Assembly: GCA_944383885.1 (NCBI GenBank)
Contig: CALWRF010000038.1
Coordinates: forward strand, 1 to 64,000
Reading direction: 5' to 3'
DNA length: 64,000 bases
From: an uncultured Clostridia bacterium
Lineage (GTDB): Bacteria > Bacillota > Clostridia > Lachnospirales > Anaerotignaceae
The first letter of the stretch is position 1; each line of letters begins with the position of its first letter. This document shows, in pieces, positions 16,643 to 23,847 of the stretch. Under the pieces are notes generated by a model that had not been told where the DNA came from, did not search any database, and was given only the letters and a program-made list of their open reading frames with translations. Position numbers and translations under genes: made by a program.

Positions 16643-16673
16643 AAGCAATTATTTCAATAACAATATTAGATTT

Positions 16674-16795
16674 ATGAAAAAAAAAGATTATACACCATCA
16701 ATGTTTTCAAAGCCGTATATGGAGTAGTATATAAAGTTAACGGCTATAAAATAGTATTTAATGATGTTGGTTACTGTATAACAAAAGAAGACTGA
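16674..16795 (+). pseudogene. Small gene with a frameshift at a run of nine A
   Basis: From the ATG at 16674 the frame reads only MKKKDYTPSMFSKPYMEY and stops. One extra base in the A run 16677-16685 would join it to the frame continuing TINVFKAVYGVVYKVNGYKI and VFNDVGYCITKED, giving a 40-residue protein. That second frame looks like real protein and is open to a stop at 16793. It may be a decayed gene, a sequencing error in the A run, or a slippage-dependent gene. No good ribosome site is visible. Confidence 0.4.
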
Positions 16796-16837
16796 TGTAA
16801 AATAAAAAACCTTATATGGCAAACAAAATATTTAGAA

Positions 16838-16843
16838 TATAAT
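16838..16843 (+). promoter_or_regulatory. -10 element of the small toxin gene promoter
   Basis: TATAAT (16838-16843) lies 70 bases before the toxin ATG. The -35 is poor (TATGGC, 17-base spacing). TTTAGAAT just upstream (16831-16838) matches the core of the phage operator, so the repressor may act here too. Confidence 0.45.
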
Positions 16844-16912
16844 ATATTTAACCGGGCAATCGGGAGGGGCGATACCGCCGCCTTTTAAGTCTTGTAAAAG
16901 GGGGTGGTTAAT

Positions 16913-16996
16913 ATGAGTACATACGAAGAATTTATGATACTGCTTACATTTGTGAGCGTTGTTATATCAATTCTTAATCTTACCCATAAAAAATAG
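16913..16996 (+). CDS. Small hydrophobic toxin, holin-like toxin (Hol_Tox/TxpA) type
   Basis: This is a 27-residue peptide beginning MSTYEEFMILLTFVSVVISI and ending LNLTHKK: a short polar start with TYE, one membrane helix and a basic tail. That is the signature of type I toxins annotated as putative holin-like toxins. The ribosome site GGGGGTGG is 6 bases away. The mRNA ends in a hairpin shared with a convergent antisense RNA. Such peptides damage the membrane when the antisense RNA is lost and so stabilise the mobile element that carries them. Confidence 0.8.
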   Translation: MSTYEEFMILLTFVSVVISILNLTHKK

Positions 16997-17083
16997 TCGC
17001 CCCGCTCTGGTAAAGTAGACGACTATTTTTTCTTACATTCTCAGGGCGGATAGGTTTCGGCTATCTTTCCCGATTGTCTTGTT
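16985..17083 (-). ncRNA. Candidate antitoxin antisense RNA for the toxin at 16913
   Basis: A strong minus-strand promoter, TTGAAA (17113-17118), 17 bases, TATAAT (17090-17095), predicts a start near 17083. Transcription runs toward the toxin gene and would end at the two-way hairpin 16988-17031, giving about 100 bases. The RNA is complementary to the toxin mRNA 3' end including its stop codon, as in txpA/RatA and related loci. Boundaries are predicted, not measured. Confidence 0.6.
16988..17031. terminator. Bidirectional terminator shared by toxin mRNA and antisense RNA
   Basis: AAAAAATAGTCG (16988-16999) and CGACTATTTTTT (17020-17031) form a perfect 12-bp stem with a U-tract in both directions. 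Confidence 0.85.
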
Positions 17084-17089
17084 AAGTAT

Positions 17090-17118
17090 ATTATATTCCA
17101 TTAGCTCATTTTTTTCAA
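17090..17118 (-). promoter_or_regulatory. Promoter of the candidate antitoxin RNA
   Basis: TTGAAA and TATAAT are separated by exactly 17 bases on the minus strand. The DNA after the -10 (TATACTTAACAAGACAATCGGGA) is a near copy of that after the toxin -10, so the locus is framed by an inverted repeat of promoter plus leader. Confidence 0.7.
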
Positions 17119-17218
17119 CAGATATTTAAGTTTGTTTGAGAGCATTGTAAGTTTGTAAAAGTTTTCATTAGCAATATTAAATTATCTGAAAAAAAATTTA
17201 AAAATTACCTTCTTTGTA

Positions 17219-17247
17219 TTGACATACTCTGACGAGTATGCTATAAT
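17219..17247 (+). promoter_or_regulatory. Consensus promoter with a palindromic operator in its spacer
   Basis: TTGACA (17219-17224), 17 bases and TATAAT (17242-17247) form a perfect sigma-A promoter. CATACTC (17223-17229) and GAGTATG (17234-17240) are perfect complements around TGAC and fill the spacer, so a dimeric repressor bound here would exclude RNA polymerase. It serves the small gene at 17273. Confidence 0.85.
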
Positions 17248-17272
17248 TAAATCATAGAAAGGAGGTAAGCAA

Positions 17273-17389
17273 ATGAGCAAACAAAAGAAAAACGGCAAGA
17301 AAGAGAAAGCCTTCCAAACTATCCTCTTACTTACCGCAATAATCAACCTCTTAGCACAGTTAATTGATTTAATCAATAAACTGAACTAA
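17273..17389 (+). CDS. Small basic membrane peptide, candidate type I toxin
   Basis: This 38-residue peptide begins MSKQKKNGKKEKAFQ and continues TILLLTAIINLLAQLIDLIN. A strongly basic N-terminus is followed by one amphipathic or membrane helix. AAAGGAGG with ideal spacing precedes the ATG. It has its own consensus promoter with a palindromic operator and its own hairpin terminator, so it is an independent unit. Size and charge pattern fit type I toxins, and a minus-strand promoter lies just beyond its terminator. I do not recognise the exact family. Confidence 0.7.
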   Translation: MSKQKKNGKKEKAFQTILLLTAIINLLAQLIDLINKLN

Positions 17390-17396
17390 GAAAGTC

Positions 17397-17414
17397 GGGG
17401 GAGATTTCTCCCCC
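17397..17414 (+). terminator. Hairpin terminator after the basic peptide gene
   Basis: GGGGGAGATTTCTCCCCC forms a stem of GGGGGAGA/TCTCCCCC. The U-tract after it is weak (ACCTATTATAATATACTTTTG). Confidence 0.55.
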
Positions 17415-17421
17415 ACCTATT

Positions 17422-17450
17422 ATAATATACTTTTGTTTAGCTCTTTTCAA
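17422..17450 (-). promoter_or_regulatory. Possible antisense promoter facing the basic peptide gene
   Basis: On the minus strand TTGAAA (17445-17450), 17 bases and TATTAT (17422-17427) would start RNA near 17415, immediately at the GC-rich hairpin, and read against the peptide gene. This copies the convergent layout of the first toxin locus. Confidence 0.4.
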
Positions 17451-17489
17451 TAATTAATTTAATAAAATTAATGAAAAGGCGGTGTGTAT

Positions 17490-17576
17490 ATGGAAAATTT
17501 AAGTTTAGCTTTTAATATTTTTCAAATTTTATTTGATATTTTTGTTATAGTTTATATTATCAAGAATTGGAATTAA
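17490..17576 (+). CDS. 28-residue single-span membrane peptide
   Basis: The peptide begins MENLSLAFNIFQILFDIFVI and ends VYIIKNWN. It is almost entirely one membrane helix with a short basic-aromatic end. AAGGCGGTG precedes the ATG at 8 bases. An imperfect hairpin (CTTTTCA ... GAAAAG, 17442-17477) lies upstream of the ribosome site. It may be a third toxin-like peptide; no family recognised. Confidence 0.55.
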   Translation: MENLSLAFNIFQILFDIFVIVYIIKNWN

Positions 17577-17591
17577 CAGGAGGTTTTTTTA

Positions 17592-17771
17592 TTGGGTGCT
17601 ACTTCAACGGCAGTTAAAAGAAAATATAATCAAAAAACATATAAGAGATTTATCGCCGACTTACGTATTGAAGAATTTGAAAAAATAGAAAAACTTCGCG
17701 GCGATATGAGCCGCGCCGAGTTTCTTAAAATGCTTGTAGACAAATATTTATCTGAGGAAGTAAAAAACTAA
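17592..17771 (+). CDS. Ribbon-helix-helix-like DNA-binding protein
   Basis: This 59-residue protein starts at a TTG (17592-17594) behind AGGAGG. YKRFIADLRIEEFEKIEKLRGD followed by SRAEFLKMLVDKYL has the strand-helix-helix pattern of CopG/Arc regulators. The basic N-terminus (VKRKYNQKTYKR) suits DNA contact. Being just before the integrase, it may control integrase or excision or repress the palindromic promoter at 17219. Both are guesses from position. Confidence 0.65.
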   Translation: MGATSTAVKRKYNQKTYKRFIADLRIEEFEKIEKLRGDMSRAEFLKMLVDKYLSEEVKN

Positions 17772-17779
17772 CAAAATAA

Positions 17780-17854
17780 AAAACAACCCTGTGCGCCAAC
17801 ACAGGGAAGTAAAAAGCGGCTGTATTGCTACAACCCAACATCAATTTGATTATA
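17780..17854 (-). ncRNA. Candidate small antisense RNA upstream of the integrase
   Basis: On the minus strand TATGCTATAAT (extended -10, hexamer 17849-17854) predicts a start near 17842. The RNA would hold a hairpin (GGTTGTA / TACAGCC) and end at CCCTGTG/CACAGGG (17787-17806) followed by a U-rich tract on this strand. The arms 17813-17829 and 17854-17869 are a nearly perfect inverted repeat. It would overlap the leader between the RHH gene and the integrase. Confidence 0.45.
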
Positions 17855-17915
17855 GCATACAACCGCTTTATTTTCTATACCCAAATTTTAATATAGAAAG
17901 GAAGCGGTCTTTTTT

Positions 17916-18923
17916 ATGAAGCGATTACCAAAAGGCTTTGGAAGCGTTCAGACGCTTTCCGGAAATAGGCGCAAGCCATACGCTGCCCGTATATGGGATA
18001 AAAACACAGCAAGATATATTTACATCGGCTACTATGCCACACAGCCAGAAGCTATTGCGGCATTGACAGAATACAACAAAAATCCGTATGATATAAACCT
18101 AAATGGCGCTACTGTATCCGATATGTGGGAATTGTTCAAAAAACGTAAGTTTAATAATCTGTCCAACAGCGGAATTGGTGTGTATAACGCTGCCTATAAG
18201 CATATAAAACCAATACACGATAAAAGTATCAAGGATTTAAAAGCCTATCAATTACAGGCGGTTATTGATGAAATAGACCGGTCTTGGCAGACAAAAAGCC
18301 ATGTGCAGGCACTTCTGCACCAGCTTTTTGACATTGCCATTGAATTAGATATTATTCAAAAGAACTATGCAGAATTTGTAAAAATCGGTGAAAGACCACA
18401 GTCTAATATTCATAAGTCTTTTTCCAAAATGGAAATAACCACCCTCTTCAATTCCGTTTTCTCGGAGCCATGGGCAGATACTGTTTTGATAATGATATAC
18501 AGCGGTCTTAGACCGTCAGAATTGCTTCAAATATGCACCGAGGACGTGTTTTTGAATGAAGCCTATATGATTGGCAGTTTAAAGACAAAAGCCGGCAAAG
18601 AACGCATTATACCACTAAATAATAAGGTATTATCTTTTGTCCGTAAGAGATATAACCCTAATAATGAGTACCTTATATCTGTCAACGGCAAAAAGGTATT
18701 ATACCAGACATATAAAGAACATTTTAAAGCAATGATGAAGCGTCTCGGCATGGAACATCTGCCGCATGACGGGCGGCATACATTCGCAAGTCTGGCAGAT
18801 ACTGCCGGAATGAACAAAATAGCCATTAAAAAGATTATGGGACATGCCTCTAACGACATAACAGAAAAGGTGTATACTCACAAAGAAGTGTCAGAACTAT
18901 TGGCTAATGTAAACATGATATAA
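17916..18923 (+). CDS. int: Phage integrase, tyrosine recombinase
   Basis: This 335-residue protein integrates and excises the prophage. The N-terminal arm-binding domain (RKPYAARIWDKNTARYIYIGYYATQPEA) is followed by a SAM-like core and the catalytic domain. Active-site residues are visible: R in YSGLRPSE, K in GSLKTKAGKE, H and R in HDGRHTFA, H in MGHASN and Y in KVYTH. All are intact, so it should be active. It is the last prophage gene, read toward the chromosome, and is followed by a strong hairpin. Confidence 0.96.
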   Translation: MKRLPKGFGSVQTLSGNRRKPYAARIWDKNTARYIYIGYYATQPEAIAALTEYNKNPYDINLNGATVSDMWELFKKRKFNNLSNSGIGVYNAAYKHIKPIHDKSIKDLKAYQLQAVIDEIDRSWQTKSHVQALLHQLFDIAIELDIIQKNYAEFVKIGERPQSNIHKSFSKMEITTLFNSVFSEPWADTVLIMIYSGLRPSELLQICTEDVFLNEAYMIGSLKTKAGKERIIPLNNKVLSFVRKRYNPNNEYLISVNGKKVLYQTYKEHFKAMMKRLGMEHLPHDGRHTFASLADTAGMNKIAIKKIMGHASNDITEKVYTHKEVSELLANVNMI

Positions 18924-18926
18924 AAA

Positions 18927-18953
18927 AATAACAGGTCGATTTGACCTGTTATT
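18927..18953 (+). terminator. Terminator after the integrase
   Basis: AATAACAGGTC (18927-18937) and GACCTGTTATT (18943-18953) form an 11-bp stem with A and U tracts on its two sides; it probably works in both directions. Confidence 0.85.
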
Positions 18954-19178
18954 TTATGTACGTTATTGGTAAATGAGTGATATACATATATATTTTACAT
19001 ACATATTATACCTATTTAGCAAACTAATATCAAGGTTTTATTGTGCTAAACAATTTGTTTTATGAGTTGTCCCATTATTGTCACACTATTTCATAAAAAT
19101 TAATGAAATTTTACAAAATTACATGAGTTTCTTCCTATATTATGCAAAATTATAAAAAACTAAGAATTTAATCAATAC
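18954..19178. other. AT-rich prophage/chromosome junction, attachment site expected here
   Basis: No gene is seen. The integrase ends at 18923 and the first chromosomal gene ends at 19179, so the attachment core should lie in this stretch. No tRNA end is present, and without the other prophage boundary the repeated core cannot be identified. Confidence 0.5.
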
Positions 19179-20192
19179 TTAAAATTTTAAATATTTTATT
19201 ACAACAGCTGTAAACTCAGCCAGCCCTATAAGCGAAAACACAACATAGAATTTTTCCACAAAAACCATAAAACTTACAGATGAAACAAAATATGAAGCTG
19301 CCAGAAAAAGAATTAATTTGGTAACCGAAAATTTTTTGTTCAAAGCCCACTCCATAGCACAAAACCCATTTGACACAGCTGTTGTATATACCGAAAGCAC
19401 AAAAGAAGCTAAATATATGCAATAAACTGAATTTGAAATATTTTTTGTAACCAAAATCATAGGCAGCGGCTCATTTAAAGCATTATGATTTAAAACTAAA
19501 ACACACGACACTGCTGAGCCTATTATAAAAATAATTAAGCCGGTAAAAACACATCCTAAAAACGGTTTTGTATCTTTTTTCAGTTTTCCAGAACACTCAA
19601 TTAAAACCGGCACGCATGATACCATGTTATAAAACGCGAACTCAGTGCCCCTTATAAATCCGGCAGGTGTATTATCCAACATTACGCCATTTAAACTTAA
19701 ACTGCTGCTTTTTAAAACAGCCGCCAAACTTATAACAATGCCCAATGTAAGCAAAGGCGCCAATATATTGTTTGCCTTAATAATGCCTTTAGGTCCGTTT
19801 ACCAAAACAGGCATACATATAAGTATAAATATAATGCGTGCCATTTTATGGCTCATTAAGCCAAGGCTTTGGCATAGGGACCCAAAAGCCGAAATCATAG
19901 CCGTAAATAGCACAAAAAAGAATACACCAGTAAAAAATGAAATAATTTCAGCGGCTTTCTTTCCAATTATCTCATCCATAAAAGCAGGATAATCAAATAC
20001 CTGTATTTTAAAAGATGTTTTAACAGTTAATGCTCCGAATAATATAATTATTAAACAGCTGAAAGCAAGCGGCATAAAAAAACCTTCGCCGTTTTTTAAA
20101 AAATATACTGCAATTTCACTGCCTGAAGCAAAACCGGCACCAATTAAAGTGCCTGTATACAAAAATGAAAGCTTTAAATCGTTTTTACTCAA
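19179..20192 (-). CDS. YkvI-family membrane protein, probable transporter
   Basis: This is a hydrophobic protein of about 337 residues with roughly ten membrane helices. The first helix holds TGTLIGAGFASGSEIAVYFL, the signature of YkvI-like proteins, which are distant relatives of the APC/LeuT-fold transporters. The start is probably the TTG at 20190-20192, just before KNDLKLSF and preceded by GGGGGA. An upstream TTG at 20210 lies inside a terminator stem. The ribosome site also lies in that stem. The substrate is unknown. Confidence 0.75.
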   Translation of the reverse strand: MSKNDLKLSFLYTGTLIGAGFASGSEIAVYFLKNGEGFFMPLAFSCLIIILFGALTVKTSFKIQVFDYPAFMDEIIGKKAAEIISFFTGVFFFVLFTAMISAFGSLCQSLGLMSHKMARIIFILICMPVLVNGPKGIIKANNILAPLLTLGIVISLAAVLKSSSLSLNGVMLDNTPAGFIRGTEFAFYNMVSCVPVLIECSGKLKKDTKPFLGCVFTGLIIFIIGSAVSCVLVLNHNALNEPLPMILVTKNISNSVYCIYLASFVLSVYTTAVSNGFCAMEWALNKKFSVTKLILFLAASYFVSSVSFMVFVEKFYVVFSLIGLAEFTAVVIKYLKF

Positions 20193-20221
20193 AAAAATCC
20201 CCCATACCAACTGTATGAGGG
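20190..20221 (-). terminator. Terminator after glgA, overlapping the next start
   Basis: On the minus strand CCCTCATAC and GTATGGGGG form a 9-bp stem (20199-20221) followed by ATTTTTTT. The last G run is also the only ribosome site for the gene starting at 20192. Confidence 0.75.
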
Positions 20222-20235
20222 AGTGATAATTATTA

Positions 20236-21672
20236 TCAATATTCTTTTATTATTTTATTATAAAGCTCAACATACTTTAATGCTGAAGCCTCCCACGAAT
20301 TATTGCTCTCCATGGCGTTTCTTACAACCAATTTCCAGTCGTCGCTGTAATAAACGCTTAAAGCTTGATCAAATGCCCACATAAGACCATCTGCTGTATA
20401 ATGCTCAAAAACAAAACCGTTTCCTGTTTTTGTATCTCTGTTAAAATGAGTTACTGTATCCGAAAGACCACCTGTCTTTCTTACAACAGGAATAGTACCG
20501 TATCTTAAAGAAAACATCTGCCCCAAACCGCAAGGTTCAAAAAGAGACGGCATAAGGAACATGTCGCTTGAAGCGTATATTCTTTGAGCCAGTATATCGT
20601 CAAATTTAATATTCGCGCTGACTCGCCCTTTGTGGTTCCACTCAAGACCTCTAAAAAAGTCTTCAAGCTTTCTTTCTCCAGTTCCAAGCAGCACAAGCTG
20701 CACATCGCGGTTAAGCATTTCCTCAGCCACCCAAGAAACAATGTCAAGCCCTTTTTGCTCAGCTAAGCGCGAAATAATGCTTACAAGAGGCACATCTCTG
20801 ACTTCAAGACCAAGCTGTTTTTGAAGCTCGGTTTTGTTTAGTTTTTTCTTATCAGGACAGTCAGTATTGTAATTAACAAATATCCTATTGTCCGTAGCCG
20901 GGTTATTCTTTTCGTAATCAATTCCGTTTAAAATGCCAAAAAGCCTGTCCTGCCTTGACCTCATAACGCCGTCCAAACCGTAACCAAACTGGAATGTCTT
21001 AATTTCCTCAGCGTAAGTCCTGCTTACCGTGCTTATGGCATCGGCATAAACAAGACCGGATTTCATAAAGCTTATCTGCCCGTAAAATTCCATAGAGCTG
21101 AAGCAGTAATCCGGTATTTCAAGCATTTCCATTGTTTCCCGCGGGAATGTGCCCTGATACTGTAAGTTATGGATTGTATAAAGTGTTTTAATATTTTTAT
21201 ATGCCGTAAACTTACTGTAAATTTCTTTTAATAGTATGCATATAGGTCCCGTCTGCCAGTCATTGCAGTGAATAATATCCGGGTAAAAATCTATAAACTG
21301 AAGCATTTCCAAAACAGCGCGGCAGAAAAAGGCGAATCTTTCATTATCATCGCCATAGCCGTAAAAGCCTTCACGACCGAAATAATAGTCATTTTCTATA
21401 AAATATGTCTTAACATAGTCGTCTTTAAGCAAAACGCCTGCCGGCTGTCTTCTCCAAGACAAATGGGTTTCAAAACTTCCAAGGTAATTTATGCCTATAA
21501 AATGCTCAGTGTTTATGCTCCTGTACTTAGGCAGTACAACCCTCACATCAACACCGTTATCTCTTAAAACCTTAGGCAGAGAGCCTATGACATCTCCTAA
21601 GCCGCCGGATTTAGCAAAAGGCGCGCATTCAGATGAGACAACAAGTACTTTAAGAGGCTTTGTCTTTTCCAT
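20236..21672 (-). CDS. glgA: Glycogen synthase
   Basis: This is a 478-residue GT5-family enzyme that transfers glucose from ADP-glucose to the growing glycogen chain. The N-terminal SSECAPFAKSGGLGDVIGSLP contains the KxGGL ADP-glucose site. YTIHNLQYQG, DAISTVSRTYAEEI, and in the C-terminal domain LISRLAEQKGL-type VSIISRLAEQ and PSLFEPCGLGQM complete the family set. The start is the ATG at 21670-21672 behind GGAGG. It is a single gene here; glgP lies 30 kb away, and no glgB, glgC or glgD is in the window. Confidence 0.97.
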   Translation of the reverse strand: MEKTKPLKVLVVSSECAPFAKSGGLGDVIGSLPKVLRDNGVDVRVVLPKYRSINTEHFIGINYLGSFETHLSWRRQPAGVLLKDDYVKTYFIENDYYFGREGFYGYGDDNERFAFFCRAVLEMLQFIDFYPDIIHCNDWQTGPICILLKEIYSKFTAYKNIKTLYTIHNLQYQGTFPRETMEMLEIPDYCFSSMEFYGQISFMKSGLVYADAISTVSRTYAEEIKTFQFGYGLDGVMRSRQDRLFGILNGIDYEKNNPATDNRIFVNYNTDCPDKKKLNKTELQKQLGLEVRDVPLVSIISRLAEQKGLDIVSWVAEEMLNRDVQLVLLGTGERKLEDFFRGLEWNHKGRVSANIKFDDILAQRIYASSDMFLMPSLFEPCGLGQMFSLRYGTIPVVRKTGGLSDTVTHFNRDTKTGNGFVFEHYTADGLMWAFDQALSVYYSDDWKLVVRNAMESNNSWEASALKYVELYNKIIKEY

Positions 21673-21959
21673 AATCAAACCTCCAATCCAAATTATAACA
21701 TCGCTCTTACAATAATTTTACTATGAAAAACCTGTCTTTTCAAGTTAAATCAATATCCGGCAAAATTCCGGCAGTGCAGCGGCATGTATTTCATATATAA
21801 AAACACCGCATAAGTTACGTTTAATTTAAAGCGCTCTATACATATTTTCCCTGTGGCGCGCTAATTATATATATGCGCTCTTTAAATAAAATGACATGTT
21901 AATTTATGCCCAAATTATGGTATACTTAATATATTAAAATTTATAATAGGAGTGATATA

Positions 21960-23762
21960 ATGGCTGAAAAAACAAATATACCAGAAAGAAACGAAATAGA
22001 TAATAAATATAAATGGAAACTTGAGGATTTATACCCGGATACAAAAAGCTGGGAAGAAAGTTATGAAAAAATAAGCGCCGAATCCGATAAATACAGCTCT
22101 TTTTGCGGTAAAATCTCACAAAATCCCGAAACTCTTTTTGACTTTTTAAAGTTTAACGACAAAATCTCAATGCAGGCTGAGCGCATTTATGTATATGCAA
22201 ATATGAAATTCCATGAAGACAGCCGTGTTTCACTTAGCCAGGAACTTTCAAACAAGGCTGAAATGCTTATGGTTAAGCTTATGAACAACAGCTCATTTGC
22301 CACACCTGAAATAACATCTATAGGAGAAGAAAAACTGTCATCTTTTATAGCTCAAAAACCGGAGCTTAAAGAATACGAACACTATCTTCATTCCCTTATG
22401 CGCAGGCAAAAACATATACTTTCAAAACCAGAAGAAGAAATTTTAGCCAAAACAGGTAATTTTTCAAATACTGCTGAAGACATATTTTCAATGATTAATG
22501 ACGCCGATATGACATTTAGCGACATTACAGATGAAAACGGCAAAAAAGTTACTTTAACAAAAGGTCGTTATACGAAATATATGGAAAGCGAAAACCGCGA
22601 TGTAAGAAAGGCGGCTTTTGATACCCTCTACGCTTCATACGAAAAACAGAAAAACACATTGGCAACGACTTATTATTCGGCAGTTAAAAAAGACGTGTTT
22701 TACGCTGATGTAAGAAAATACGGCTCATCACTTGAAGCCGCTCTTGACGATGACAATATACCAATAGACGTATACAATAACCTGATATCAGCGGTGCATA
22801 AATATCTGCCTTTAATGCACAGATATGTTAAAATACGTAAAAAAATACTCGGTCTTGATGAGCTTCATCCTTACGACCTCTATGCTCCTTTGGCAAACGA
22901 CGCCAGCTTAAAAATATCTTACAGCAAAGCCAAGGAAACAGTTTTAAAAGCTCTTGATGTAATGGGCGAAAAATATATTTCAGCCTTAAAAGAAGGCTTT
23001 GAAAACGGCTGGATTGATGTTTACGAAAACAAAGGCAAACGCGGCGGTGCTTACTCATGGGGCACATATTCATGCCACCCGTATGTACTTTTAAACCATA
23101 ACGACAACCTTAACTCCATGTTTACAATAGCTCATGAAATGGGTCATGCTCTCCACAGCTATTTTACATGGAAAAAACAGCCTTATATATATTCCGGTCA
23201 TAAAATTTTTGTTGCGGAAGTGGCATCTACCTGCAACGAGGCTCTTTTAATGGAATATATGCTTAAAACCACAACAGACAAAAACGCAAGAAAATACCTC
23301 ATTAACTACTACCTTGAACAGTTTAAAGGCACATTCTTCCGTCAGGCTATGTTTGCTGAGTTTGAAAAAACAGCTCATGACATGGTAGAAAACGGACAGC
23401 CTTTAACCTGCGACATACTCTGCAATATGTACCACGACCTTAACAGACAGTATTTTGGCAATGAGCTTGTAATTGATAAAAATCTTGACCTTGAGTGGGC
23501 AAGGATACCGCATTTTTACAGCGCTTTTTATGTTTATCAATACGCTACAGGCTATACTGCCGCAATAGCCCTTTCAAACAAAATACTTAACGGGGGACAA
23601 AGTGCAGTTGATAAATATATGGAATTTCTCTCAAACGGAAGCAGCCTTTACTCCATAGACCTTTTAAAAGGCGCAGGGGTTGATATGACAAGCGCAGAAC
23701 CTTTCGATAAGGCTATGGCTGTATTTGAGTCGCTTCTTGACATGATGGAAAACGAATTTTAA
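21960..23762 (+). CDS. pepF: Oligoendopeptidase F
   Basis: This 600-residue M3-family metallopeptidase cleaves short peptides in the cytoplasm. The zinc site is TIAHEMGHALHSYF (HExxH, about residue 390) with the third ligand in FVAEVASTCNEALLMEYM. The N-terminal helical domain (KYKWKLEDLYPDTKSWEE) is typical. The start ATG follows AGGAGTG. A promoter-like TATACT is seen at about 21922. It is a single-gene unit with its own terminator. Length and motifs are normal. Confidence 0.96.
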   Translation: MAEKTNIPERNEIDNKYKWKLEDLYPDTKSWEESYEKISAESDKYSSFCGKISQNPETLFDFLKFNDKISMQAERIYVYANMKFHEDSRVSLSQELSNKAEMLMVKLMNNSSFATPEITSIGEEKLSSFIAQKPELKEYEHYLHSLMRRQKHILSKPEEEILAKTGNFSNTAEDIFSMINDADMTFSDITDENGKKVTLTKGRYTKYMESENRDVRKAAFDTLYASYEKQKNTLATTYYSAVKKDVFYADVRKYGSSLEAALDDDNIPIDVYNNLISAVHKYLPLMHRYVKIRKKILGLDELHPYDLYAPLANDASLKISYSKAKETVLKALDVMGEKYISALKEGFENGWIDVYENKGKRGGAYSWGTYSCHPYVLLNHNDNLNSMFTIAHEMGHALHSYFTWKKQPYIYSGHKIFVAEVASTCNEALLMEYMLKTTTDKNARKYLINYYLEQFKGTFFRQAMFAEFEKTAHDMVENGQPLTCDILCNMYHDLNRQYFGNELVIDKNLDLEWARIPHFYSAFYVYQYATGYTAAIALSNKILNGGQSAVDKYMEFLSNGSSLYSIDLLKGAGVDMTSAEPFDKAMAVFESLLDMMENEF

Positions 23763-23764
23763 TG

Positions 23765-23815
23765 TAAAAAAACATCTGCCACAAAAATATTACTAATGCG
23801 GCGGATGTTTTTTAT
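23765..23815. terminator. Convergent terminator between pepF and the LysR gene
   Basis: AACATCTGCC and GGCGGATGTT form a long stem flanked by A and T runs, so it can serve both converging genes. Confidence 0.85.
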
Positions 23816-23847
23816 TTTTATTGCTTGCATCTAAAAAATACAATATT

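Noticed and set aside
16643..16673. Considered reading the frameshifted small gene back into the SAP-like gene
   Set aside because: The SAP-like gene has a clean stop at 16642 and the following frames are closed by stops before 16674.
18954..19178. Search for a tRNA or clear duplicated core as prophage attachment site
   Set aside because: No tRNA end is seen, and the other prophage end is outside the window, so the core cannot be defined.
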